Assembly (NCBI RefSeq): GCF_002382885.1
Contig: NZ_NWVL01000052.1
Span: 1-59,241, forward strand
Direction of reading: 5' to 3'
DNA length: 59,241 nucleotides
DNA from: Streptomyces sp. WZ.A104
GTDB taxonomy: Bacteria; Actinomycetota; Actinomycetes; Streptomycetales; Streptomycetaceae
Below, one piece after another: positions 1 to 7,939 of the stretch. The notes under the pieces are model-generated. The model ran no database searches. It worked only from the letters and a program-made list of their open reading frames with translations, and was not told the DNA's origin. Made by a program: the position numbers and the translations under genes. Positions within the stretch are counted from its first letter, which is position 1. The number at the start of each line of letters is the position of its first letter.

Positions 1-131
1 CCGCCCGCGCCGTGGCCCCCGGCGTCCGCGCCCCGGCGCCGGCCGCCCCGCTGAGCCGCTCGGCGGGCCTCGGCGCGGCTGCCGTGCTGGCGCTCCTCGC
101 CGTACGATTCGGACGGCGATTCGGAAGGTGA
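1..131 (+). CDS. 3' end of a possible membrane protein (partial)
   Basis: The window opens inside an open frame that ends at TGA 129-131. The visible 42 codons encode an Ala/Pro-rich stretch, then a hydrophobic run (LGAAAVLALLAV) and a basic tail ending RFGRRFGR, as in a C-terminal membrane anchor. In Streptomyces a transglycosylase or glycosyltransferase gene often lies next to the padR gene here, but too little is visible to identify it. A second frame is also open across this stretch, so the assignment is tentative. Confidence 0.35.
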   Translation, partial: ARAVAPGVRAPAPAAPLSRSAGLGAAAVLALLAVRFGRRFGR

Positions 132-525
132 TACGGACGTTGCCCTGCGTGACGGGCCTCCTCGGCGTCCGGTCGACTGCTGGGCGGCTCGTCTGGCCGC
201 GGCACGCCCGCCACCCTGTGGCTGAGGCGATTTGCGACGGTGCTCGCTCATGGAACGACTACTCCTCGGGCAGGCGAGAGCGCCTGGAAGCGGCAGTTGA
301 GATCCGGTCCCCCCGAATTACGGACGAGCCACTGCGGAAGGCTCATCCGCAGTACATCCGGCAGTCCGCGATAACTGACGCGCGAAGGCGCCTCGCGGTT
401 CCCGGTGGTCTGCATGCCGCACAGACTACGCACGGTCAAAACCCACCTAGGGCCGAACTTCACCCCAAACGGCGCAAGTCGATCCCTGCGAATTGACGAT
501 GTGACGCCGTTCACGAAGGTCACCC

Positions 526-580
526 TTGTCGAACCGGAAGGACCGATCTATCGTGCTGATGTATCGAGTCGATACATCAG
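526..580 (+). promoter_or_regulatory. padR promoter with PadR operator
   Basis: A perfect inverted repeat of two 12-base arms around one base lies at 556-580 (arm CTGATGTATCGA). Its ATGTAT...ATACAT halves match the ATGT/ACAT pattern known for PadR-family operators. Just upstream, TTGTCG (526-531), a 17-base spacer and TATCGT (549-554) form a plausible promoter, which places the palindrome across the likely transcription start. Autorepression of the PadR gene at 652 is inferred. Confidence 0.7.
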
Positions 581-651
581 TGCGGCATAAGTACGCCGGT
601 GGATCCGGCGGACCGTGTCAGCGGCAGCAGCGGGAGAAGGAGGAGGCGACA

Positions 652-1341
652 GTGAGCCGACGCTCCGGCATCCTGGAGTTCGCCGTTCTCGGCCTGCTCC
701 GCGAATCGCCGATGCACGGCTATGAGCTGCGCAAACGCCTCAACACCTCGCTGGGGATCTTCCGTGCCTTCAGCTACGGAACCCTCTACCCCTGCCTCAA
801 GACGCTGGTCGCCAGCGGCTGGTTGATCGAGGAGCCCGCCGGCGCGCCGACGGACACCACGCCCGCACCCGCCTCCTCTCTCACGGGACGCCGGGCCAAG
901 ATCGTCTACCGGTTGACGGCAGAAGGTAAGGAGCACTTCGAGGAACTGCTGTCCCACACCGGTCCGGACGCCTGGGAGGACGAGCACTTCGCAGCCCGCT
1001 TCGCCTTCTTCGGGCAGACCGAACGCGATGTGCGGATGCGGGTGCTCGAAGGTCGGCGCAGCAGGCTGGAGGAGCGTCTGGAGAAGATGCGCGCCTCCCT
1101 CGCCCGCACTCGTGAACGACTCGACGACTACACACTTGAGCTGCAGCGGCACGGCATGGAGTCCGTGGAGCGCGAAGTGCGCTGGCTGAACGAGCTCATC
1201 GAGAGCGAGCGATCGGGACGGGATCGGCGACGATCCACACCCGAGGACTCCGCTCAGCAGGACACACCAGGAGAGACGGGCGGCCTGCCCCGGCACCGGG
1301 ACACCACCCCGCCGGATCCGTCCGACGACACCGCCAAGTGA
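652..1341 (+). CDS. PadR-family transcriptional regulator
   Basis: The 229-residue protein has an N-terminal PadR winged helix: ILEFAVLGLLRESPMHGYELRKRL at about 6-29 (shown in parts: AVLGLL, MHGYEL), then FRAFSYGTLYPCLKTL. A long coiled C-terminal region (about 120-190) probably mediates dimerisation, and the tail is acidic and disordered. GTG 652 is preferred over an upstream in-frame start at 526 because AAGGAGGAGG lies directly before it and the PadR fold begins there. A perfect palindrome at 556-580 suggests autoregulation. ino1 follows after 59 bases, so it may belong to the same transcript or regulon. Insertion of a Pro/Thr/Ala-rich loop (about residues 64-80) within the wing is unusual. 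Confidence 0.9.
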   Translation: MSRRSGILEFAVLGLLRESPMHGYELRKRLNTSLGIFRAFSYGTLYPCLKTLVASGWLIEEPAGAPTDTTPAPASSLTGRRAKIVYRLTAEGKEHFEELLSHTGPDAWEDEHFAARFAFFGQTERDVRMRVLEGRRSRLEERLEKMRASLARTRERLDDYTLELQRHGMESVEREVRWLNELIESERSGRDRRRSTPEDSAQQDTPGETGGLPRHRDTTPPDPSDDTAK

Positions 1342-1400
1342 AGTCACCGCACTCCGCGGGGTCTTCATCGGAAACACCGATTACACAGGGAGCAACCGGA

Positions 1401-2483
1401 ATGGGTTCGGTTCGCGTAGCCATCGTAGGCGTGGGCAACTGCGCCGCCTCGCTGGTGCAGGGCGTCGAGTACTACAAGGACGCCGATCCGGCCGGCAAGG
1501 TGCCCGGTCTGATGCACGTCCAGTTCGGCGAGTACCACGTCAGTGACGTCGAGTTCGTCGCCGCCTTCGACGTCGACGCGAAGAAGGTCGGCCTCGACCT
1601 CGCGGACGCCATCGGCGCCAGCGAGAACAACACCATCAAGATCGCGGACGTGCCGAACACGGGCGTGACCGTCCAGCGCGGCCACACCCACGACGGTCTG
1701 GGCAAGTACTACCGCGAGACGATCGAGGAGTCCGCGGACGCCCCGGTCGACGTCGTCCAGGTCCTCAAGGACAAGCAGGTCGACGTCCTCGTCTGCTACC
1801 TGCCCGTCGGTTCCGAGGTCGCTGCGAAGTTCTACGCGCAGTGCGCCATCGACGCCAAGGTCGCGTTCGTCAACGCTCTCCCGGTCTTCATCGCCGGTAC
1901 CAAGGAGTGGGCGGACAAGTTCACCGAGGCCGGTGTCCCGATCGTCGGCGACGACATCAAGTCCCAGGTGGGCGCCACCATCACGCACCGCGTGATGGCG
2001 AAGCTCTTCGAGGACCGGGGTGTCATCCTGGACCGCACGATGCAGCTGAACGTCGGCGGCAACATGGACTTCAAGAACATGCTTGAGCGTGAGCGCCTGG
2101 AGTCCAAGAAGATCTCCAAGACGCAGGCCGTCACCTCGCAGATCCGCGACCGTGAGCTCGGTGAGGGCAACGTCCACATCGGACCCTCGGACTACGTGGC
2201 CTGGCTGGACGACCGCAAGTGGGCGTACGTACGCCTCGAAGGCCGCGCCTTCGGTGACGTTCCGCTGAACCTGGAGTACAAGCTTGAGGTGTGGGACTCC
2301 CCGAACTCGGCCGGTGTCATCATCGACGCCGTCCGCGCGGCGAAGATCGCCAAGGACCGCGGTATCGGCGGCCCGATTCTCTCCGCGTCGAGCTACTTCA
2401 TGAAGTCGCCGCCGGTCCAGTACTTCGACGACGAGGCCCGCGAGAACGTCGAGAAGTTCATCAAGGGCGAGACCGAGCGCTGA
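1401..2483 (+). CDS. ino1: inositol-3-phosphate synthase
   Basis: This cytosolic NAD-dependent enzyme converts glucose 6-phosphate to 1D-myo-inositol 3-phosphate, the first step towards mycothiol and phosphatidylinositol in actinomycetes. The 360-residue protein starts with a Rossmann motif (VAIVGVGNCAASLVQGV) and keeps the actinobacterial features DDIKSQVGATITHR and LNVGGNMDFKNM. ATG 1401 is chosen because the glycine-rich NAD motif follows at once and the length matches the family; an in-frame start at 1338 would add 21 unlike residues. It lies just downstream of padR and is followed by a strong hairpin at 2548-2592. Confidence 0.95.
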   Translation: MGSVRVAIVGVGNCAASLVQGVEYYKDADPAGKVPGLMHVQFGEYHVSDVEFVAAFDVDAKKVGLDLADAIGASENNTIKIADVPNTGVTVQRGHTHDGLGKYYRETIEESADAPVDVVQVLKDKQVDVLVCYLPVGSEVAAKFYAQCAIDAKVAFVNALPVFIAGTKEWADKFTEAGVPIVGDDIKSQVGATITHRVMAKLFEDRGVILDRTMQLNVGGNMDFKNMLERERLESKKISKTQAVTSQIRDRELGEGNVHIGPSDYVAWLDDRKWAYVRLEGRAFGDVPLNLEYKLEVWDSPNSAGVIIDAVRAAKIAKDRGIGGPILSASSYFMKSPPVQYFDDEARENVEKFIKGETER

Positions 2484-2547
2484 AACGGCCGTCTCGGCTG
2501 ACAGCCTCACCGGAGCTCTGAGCGGCGACGCTCACCTCTTCCTGCCG

Positions 2548-2592
2548 CACGTCGGGGGTCCCCGGGCAATCCGCCCGCGGACCCCCGACGTG
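2548..2592. terminator. terminator hairpin after ino1
   Basis: Two perfect 14-base arms (2548-2561 and 2579-2592) enclose a 17-base loop, 64 bases after the ino1 stop. There is no long T tract, as is usual for Streptomyces terminators. The hairpin ends only 16 bases before the next start codon. Confidence 0.85.
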
Positions 2593-2608
2593 TGTGACGC
2601 TTGCTCCC

Positions 2609-3877
2609 ATGTCTGTCGCGCGTGATCTGCGCCTGCTGCTGCGCCTTCGGAACTTCCGGCGCCTTCTCACCGTGCGGCTCCTCTCCCAGTGCGCCGACGG
2701 CGTCTACCAGGTCGCTCTCGCCGCGTACGTCGTCTTCTCCCCGGAGAAGCAGACCTCGGCGGCCGCCATCGCCTCGGCGATGGCGGTGCTCCTTCTGCCG
2801 TACTCCCTCATCGGCCCGTTCGCCGGGGTACTCCTGGATCGCTGGTCGCGCCGTCAGGTCTTCCTGTACGGGAACCTCCTGCGGGCCGCCCTGGCCTGCT
2901 GTACGGCCCTGCTGATCCTCGCTGCGGTGCCCGACTGGCTCTTCTACGCCTCGGCCCTCTGCGTCACCGCCGTCAACCGCTTCGTCCTGGCCGGTCTTTC
3001 CGCTGCCTTGCCCCGGGTGGTGGACGCCGACCGGCTCGTCGTCGCCAATTCGCTCTCCCCGACCGCCGGCACCCTGGCCGCCACCGCGGGCGGGGGCCTG
3101 GCCTTCGCCGTGCGGCTGGTGGCCGACGAGTCCGACGCGGCGGTCGTCCTGCTGGGGGCGATGCTCTACCTGCTGTCCGCGCTGGCCTCACTGAGCCTGC
3201 CGCGCGGCCTGCTGGGGCCCGACACCGACGGGACCGCTTTGCGGCTACGGACCGCTCTGCTGGTCACTGCGCGCGGGCTCGTCGCCGGACTGGGCCATCT
3301 GGCGCAGCGCACTCACGCCGCCCGGGCGCTGACCGCCATGACCGTGATCCGCTTCTGCTACGGCGCGCTCACCGTGATGGTGCTCATGCTGTGCCGCTAT
3401 GCCTGGTCGGAGACGGAGTCCGACGGGCTGGCCCTGCTCGGCCTGGCAGTCGGGGTCTCCGGTGCGGGGTTCTTCATCGCCGCCGTCGTCACCCCCTGGG
3501 CCGTGGGCCGGCTCGGGCGGTACGGGTGGATCGTGGCCTGCGCCGGGGCCGCGGCGATCCTGGTGCCCACCCTGGGCCTCTCCTTCGCCCCGCTCCCGAT
3601 GCTGATCGCCGCGTTCGTTCTCGGCATCGTGACGCAAGGCTCGAAGATCGCGACGGACACCGTCATACAGACCTCGGTCGACGACTCCTTCCGCGGCCGG
3701 ATCTTCTCTCTCTACGATGTGCTCTTCAATGTCGCGTTCGTGGGCGCGGCGGGGGTGGCGGCCCTGATGCTGCCTCCGGACGGCAGGTCCGTCGCTGTGC
3801 TGGCAGTAGTGGCCGCGCTGTACGCGGTCGTCGCGGTGGCCATGTTCCGCTGGCGGCACTCCGGCGCAAGGCAGTAA
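2609..3877 (+). CDS. MFS transporter
   Basis: A 422-residue integral membrane protein with about 12 hydrophobic helices (for example AMAVLLLPYSLIGPFAGVLL) and the MFS loop motif DRWSRRQVFLYGN after the second or third helix. It resembles drug-exporter-type MFS proteins; the substrate cannot be deduced. ATG 2609 begins a family-like N-terminus (MSVARDLRLLLRLRNFRRLL); an upstream GTG at 2594 falls right at the base of the terminator hairpin. No clear ribosome binding site precedes either. It converges on cca across the double parS palindrome. Confidence 0.88.
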   Translation: MSVARDLRLLLRLRNFRRLLTVRLLSQCADGVYQVALAAYVVFSPEKQTSAAAIASAMAVLLLPYSLIGPFAGVLLDRWSRRQVFLYGNLLRAALACCTALLILAAVPDWLFYASALCVTAVNRFVLAGLSAALPRVVDADRLVVANSLSPTAGTLAATAGGGLAFAVRLVADESDAAVVLLGAMLYLLSALASLSLPRGLLGPDTDGTALRLRTALLVTARGLVAGLGHLAQRTHAARALTAMTVIRFCYGALTVMVLMLCRYAWSETESDGLALLGLAVGVSGAGFFIAAVVTPWAVGRLGRYGWIVACAGAAAILVPTLGLSFAPLPMLIAAFVLGIVTQGSKIATDTVIQTSVDDSFRGRIFSLYDVLFNVAFVGAAGVAALMLPPDGRSVAVLAVVAALYAVVAVAMFRWRHSGARQ

Positions 3878-3888
3878 TCGCTCGCACC

Positions 3889-3934
3889 TGTGCCGAGGGG
3901 TGGTGTTTCACGTGAAACACCACCCCTCGGCACA
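3889..3934. promoter_or_regulatory. parS: parS site 1 in a 46-bp perfect palindrome
   Basis: The 14-base site GTTTCACGTGAAAC is at 3905-3918. The symmetry extends well beyond it: 23 bases each side (3889-3911 and 3912-3934) are perfect reverse complements. It lies 11 bases after the MFS stop. It is both a ParB-binding centromere site and, by symmetry, a potential cruciform or terminator. Confidence 0.93.
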
Positions 3935-3935
3935 A

Positions 3936-3975
3936 CGGGCGGTGCGATGTTTCACGTGAAACATCGCACCGCCCG
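3936..3975. promoter_or_regulatory. parS: parS site 2 in a 40-bp perfect palindrome
   Basis: GTTTCACGTGAAAC at 3949-3962 is the centre of a second palindrome with perfect 20-base arms (3936-3955 and 3956-3975). It is separated by one base from site 1 and ends 3 bases before the cca stop. The flanking arms differ from those of site 1, so this is not a simple duplication. Confidence 0.93.
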
Positions 3976-3978
3976 GAC

Positions 3979-5442
3979 TCAGCCCTGCTTTGCCCACCAT
4001 TCCTTGAGAGCCGCCACCGCGGCATCCCGCCCCATGGGGCCGTTCTCCAGCCGCAGCTCCAGCAGGAACGCGTACGCCTTGCCGATCACCGGCCCGGGGC
4101 CGACGTCGAGGATCTGCATGATCTCGTTGCCGTCCAGGTCGGGGCGGATGGAGTCGAGCTCTTCCTGCTCCTGCAACAGGGCGATGCGCTCTTCCAGCCC
4201 GTCGTAGGTGCGGGAGAGCGCGTTCGCCTTGCGCTTGTTGCGGGTCGTGCAGTCCGATCGGGTCAGCTTATGGAGACGGTCGAGGAGGTGCCCCGCATCC
4301 CGCACATACCGGCGCACGGCGGAGTCGGTCCATTCCCCGTCCCCGTACCCGTGGAAACGAAGATGGAGCTCCACCAGCTTCGACACGTCCTTGACCAGCT
4401 CGTTGGAGTACTTGAGCTCGGTCAGGCGCTTCTTGGTCATCTTCGCGCCGACCACCTCATGGTGGTGGAAGGAGACCCGTCCGTCCTTCTCGAAGCGGCG
4501 GGTCCTCGGCTTGCCGATGTCGTGGAGCAGGGCGGCAAGCCGCAGTACGAGGTCGGGGCCGTCCTCCTCCAGGCCGATCGCCTGCTCCAGGACGGTCAGC
4601 GAGTGCTCGTAGACGTCCTTGTGACGGTGATGCTCATCACTCTCCAGCCGCAGCGCGGGAAGCTCGGGCAGCACGTGCCCGGCCAGCCCGGTGTCGACCA
4701 GGAGGCCCAGTCCCTTGCGGGGGTGCTGGGAGAGCAGCAGCTTGTTGAGCTCCTCACGGACCCGCTCGGCGGAGACGATCTCGATCCGTGCGGCCATCTC
4801 CGTCATCGCGGTCACCACGTCGGGGGCGACCTCGAAGTCCAGCTGCGCGGCGAACCGGGCGGCGCGCAGCATGCGCAGCGGGTCGTCGGAGAAGGACTCC
4901 TCAGCCGTTCCCGGGGTACGCAGCACCCGCTCGGCCAAGTCCTTCAGTCCGCCGTGCGGATCGATGAACTCCTTCTGCGGCAGCGCCACGGCCATCGCGT
5001 TGACCGTGAAGTCACGGCGCACGAGGTCGTCCTCGATGGAGTCGCCGTAGGAGACGTCCGGCTTGCGCGAGGTCCTGTCGTACGCCTCCGACCGGTAGGT
5101 CGTGACCTCGATCTGGTAGCCGTCCTTCTGGGAGCCGACGGTGCCGAAGGCGATCCCGACCTCCCACACCGAGTCGGCCCAGGGGCGGACGATCCTGAGT
5201 ACGTCCTCGGGGCGGGCATCGGTGGTGAAGTCCAGGTCGTTCCCGAGCCTGCCGAGCAGCGCGTCGCGGACAGAGCCGCCGACCAGCGCAAGACCGAATC
5301 CGGCCTGCTGGAATCTGCGGGCGAGGTCGTCGGCGACCGGGGACACCCGCAGCAGCTCACTCACCGCGCGGTGCTGCACCTGGCTCAGTGCACTGGCGTT
5401 CTCTTCGTTGGCGTTCGGCACAACAGAAAAGGGTACGTGCAC
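3979..5442 (-). CDS. cca: CCA tRNA nucleotidyltransferase
   Basis: This enzyme adds or repairs the CCA end of tRNAs; in Streptomyces it is often annotated pcnA. The 487-residue protein has the polymerase-beta head (GGSVRDALLG at about 55-64, then the metal-binding DLDF at about 69-72), the RRDFTVNAMA motif, the DPLRMLRAARFAAQL RNA-binding element, and an HD domain (HSLTVLEQ, LLHDIGKPRTRRF) in the C-terminal half. It is transcribed away from the DUF6049 gene across a 161-base shared promoter region and converges on the MFS gene. The tRNA genes of this window do not encode CCA, so the enzyme is needed to finish them. Confidence 0.95.
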   Translation of the reverse strand: MHVPFSVVPNANEENASALSQVQHRAVSELLRVSPVADDLARRFQQAGFGLALVGGSVRDALLGRLGNDLDFTTDARPEDVLRIVRPWADSVWEVGIAFGTVGSQKDGYQIEVTTYRSEAYDRTSRKPDVSYGDSIEDDLVRRDFTVNAMAVALPQKEFIDPHGGLKDLAERVLRTPGTAEESFSDDPLRMLRAARFAAQLDFEVAPDVVTAMTEMAARIEIVSAERVREELNKLLLSQHPRKGLGLLVDTGLAGHVLPELPALRLESDEHHRHKDVYEHSLTVLEQAIGLEEDGPDLVLRLAALLHDIGKPRTRRFEKDGRVSFHHHEVVGAKMTKKRLTELKYSNELVKDVSKLVELHLRFHGYGDGEWTDSAVRRYVRDAGHLLDRLHKLTRSDCTTRNKRKANALSRTYDGLEERIALLQEQEELDSIRPDLDGNEIMQILDVGPGPVIGKAYAFLLELRLENGPMGRDAAVAALKEWWAKQG

Positions 5443-5603
5443 GGACCGGCCGGGGCGTCATCGTTTACCCGGACCCTGCGGGAGACCCGCGATCATGTGG
5501 CACGGACCCCAGCACTTCGGCCCGGCGCTCCTCGTTACCATGCGGGGACGCAGGACCGACAACGACCGACAGAACCTGACGACGACAAGGGACGGGTAGG
5601 CGC

Positions 5604-7889
5604 GTGGCCGAGGCGGCAGACTTCCAGGGGACGCGTCCCTCTCCTGCCCGCCGGTGGCTGCGGCGCACGGCCTCCGTGGTGCTCGGAGCACCACTGCTGG
5701 CCGGTCTGCTGACAGTACCGGCCGCCGCGGCCGCTGAGCCCGCCAAGGCCCCCACCGGCTCCCGTACGGTCGATGTGTCTCTCGACACGCTCTCGCCGAG
5801 CGTTCCCACGGAGGACGACACGCTGACCGTCTCCGGGACGCTGACCAACCGGGGCAAGGAGACGATCGACGACGCCGAGGTCGATCTGCGGGTCGGCCCG
5901 CGGCTTTCGGGCCGGGGGCAGGTCGACGACGCCGCCAAGCGCACCCGCTACATTCCCGGCGTCGACCCGGCCGCCGTCGGCGGAAAGTACACGGTGAAGT
6001 TCCCCGAGCTCCGCAAGGGGATCAGCCAGGACTTCACGCTCTCCGTGCCCGTGGACAAGCTGGGCCTGGACGACCCGGGCGTCTACCAGCTCGGCGTCTC
6101 GGTCTCCGGCCGTACCGGCACCGCCCCCTACGAGCAGGTGCTGGGCATCGAGCGCTCGTTCCTGCCCTGGCAGCCCGAGGCGAGCGACAGCAGGACCAAG
6201 GTCACCTTCCTCTGGCCGCTGATCGCGTCCCCCCATGTGACGGCGGAGACCCGCTCGGACGAACAGCAGACACCCGTCTTCACCGACGACGACCTGGCCA
6301 AGGAGATCGCGCCCGGCGGCCGGCTGGAGCGGATGGTGGCCCTGGGCAGTCGGCTGCCCGTGACCTGGGTGATCGACCCGGACCTGCTGGCGAGCGTCGC
6401 CGCGATGGCCGGGCGGTACGAGGTCCAGTCCGGGGACACGACCGTCCCGGGCAGGAACCAGGCCGCCGCGAGACAGTGGATCACCGCCCTGGAGAAGGTG
6501 GTGGAGGACGGCAAGGTGATCGCGCTGCCGTTCGCCGACCCGGATCTGGCCTCCATCGCACACCGGGGCAAGACCGTCTCCGGCACACTCAGCCATCTGC
6601 AGAACGCCTCCACGGTGGCCGCCACCACGGTGGAGACCATCCTCCACGTGAAACCGTCCACCGACTTCGCCTGGCCCGTGAACGGCGCTGTGGACCCCTC
6701 GATCGTCGATGTGGCGACCTCGGCCGGTGCCCACAACGTCATCGCCCGCAGCGACAGCTTCCGGGAGGCCGGGCAGCTCCCGTACACCCCGACCGCGGCC
6801 CGGCCGATCGGCGGCGGGACCACCGCGGTCGTCGCCGACGTCCGGCTGTCGACCGCGTTCGACCGGGACATGTCGAGGGCGAACACCTCCACCCTCGCGG
6901 TCCAGAAGTTCCTCGCCCACACCCTGACGCTGACCGAGCAGGTCCCCGACAACGAGCGCAGCATCGTCGTGGCGCCGCCCCGGATGCCCACCACCGCCCA
7001 GGCCCAGACGATGGCCCGCGCTCTGGAGGGCTTGTCGGGCAACCGCTGGACGCAGCCGTCCGACCTGGTCGCCGCCTCCGATGAGAAGCCTGACCCGCAG
7101 GCCACCACCAGGATTCCGCGGGCCTCCGCGTACCCGAAGAAGCTCCGCGAGCAGGAGCTGCCCACTCAGGCGTTTCAGGACATCCGGGCCACCCAGGGCT
7201 CCCTCGACGGCTTCCAGACCATCCTCACGCAGCCCGAGCGCGTGGTGACGCCCTTCGGCAACGCGGTCAACCGCTCGATGTCGACGTCCTGGCGGGGCCG
7301 GTCCCTGGAGGCGCAGCAGTACCGGGACGCGGTCCGCGACTACCTCCAAAGCCTCACCAACGAGGTCCAGCTCATCGAGAAGTCGGACGTGACCCTCTCC
7401 GGGCGCAGCGCGACGATCCCGGTGACGGTCCAGAACAAGCTGGTGCAGGGCGTCGACCGGCTGGTTCTCCGGCTGACCTCGGACAACATCCGGCTCAAGT
7501 TCAACGACGACGGGAACAAGGCCGAGCTGCCGGTCAGCATCGCGGGCGGGCACAGCCAGTCGGTGAAGTTCGACACGGCGACCAGCGCCAACGGCCGGGC
7601 CCAGGTCACCGCCCGGCTCTACACGGAGGACGGCACCCCGTACGGCGAGGAGATGACCTTCACCGTGAAGGTCTCCGAGGTGACGCCCACCGTGCTGCTC
7701 GTGATCGCCGGCGGCCTGCTGCTCCTGGTGCTGGCAGGCGTGCGGATGTACAGCCACCGCAAGCGCGCCGCGGCAAGCGACACGGCGAACGGCAACGGCG
7801 ACGAACCCGAGCAGCCGAGTGACCCGACCCCGGACACCGGTCCGGAAAGCGGGGCCCCGTCGGGGACGGGTGAGAAAGTGGACCGTTGA
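5604..7889 (+). CDS. DUF6049 family secreted, membrane-anchored protein
   Basis: A 761-residue protein with an N-terminal signal peptide (basic ARRWLRRTA, hydrophobic core, AAAAAEP cleavage region near 45), a large extracytoplasmic portion, one C-terminal transmembrane helix (about 695-715, VLLVIAGGLLLLVLAG) followed by YSHRKR, and an acidic cytoplasmic tail. Its place directly upstream of murJ and the pseudokinase is conserved in actinobacteria (M. tuberculosis has the comparable Rv3909-Rv3910 pair). A role in peptidoglycan or envelope assembly is inferred. GTG 5604 has AAGGGACGGG upstream. No catalytic motif was recognised. Confidence 0.85.
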   Translation: MAEAADFQGTRPSPARRWLRRTASVVLGAPLLAGLLTVPAAAAAEPAKAPTGSRTVDVSLDTLSPSVPTEDDTLTVSGTLTNRGKETIDDAEVDLRVGPRLSGRGQVDDAAKRTRYIPGVDPAAVGGKYTVKFPELRKGISQDFTLSVPVDKLGLDDPGVYQLGVSVSGRTGTAPYEQVLGIERSFLPWQPEASDSRTKVTFLWPLIASPHVTAETRSDEQQTPVFTDDDLAKEIAPGGRLERMVALGSRLPVTWVIDPDLLASVAAMAGRYEVQSGDTTVPGRNQAAARQWITALEKVVEDGKVIALPFADPDLASIAHRGKTVSGTLSHLQNASTVAATTVETILHVKPSTDFAWPVNGAVDPSIVDVATSAGAHNVIARSDSFREAGQLPYTPTAARPIGGGTTAVVADVRLSTAFDRDMSRANTSTLAVQKFLAHTLTLTEQVPDNERSIVVAPPRMPTTAQAQTMARALEGLSGNRWTQPSDLVAASDEKPDPQATTRIPRASAYPKKLREQELPTQAFQDIRATQGSLDGFQTILTQPERVVTPFGNAVNRSMSTSWRGRSLEAQQYRDAVRDYLQSLTNEVQLIEKSDVTLSGRSATIPVTVQNKLVQGVDRLVLRLTSDNIRLKFNDDGNKAELPVSIAGGHSQSVKFDTATSANGRAQVTARLYTEDGTPYGEEMTFTVKVSEVTPTVLLVIAGGLLLLVLAGVRMYSHRKRAAASDTANGNGDEPEQPSDPTPDTGPESGAPSGTGEKVDR

Positions 7890-7939
7890 GCGATGTCTGT
7901 CGTGGCCGGTCGGCCGGGGACGATGAGGTAGGGGTTTCG

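Noticed and set aside
6646..6660. Degenerate parS-like CCTCCACGTGAAAC inside the DUF6049 gene
   Set aside because: Only 11 of 14 bases match and one half-site is broken; the six exact sites are far clearer.
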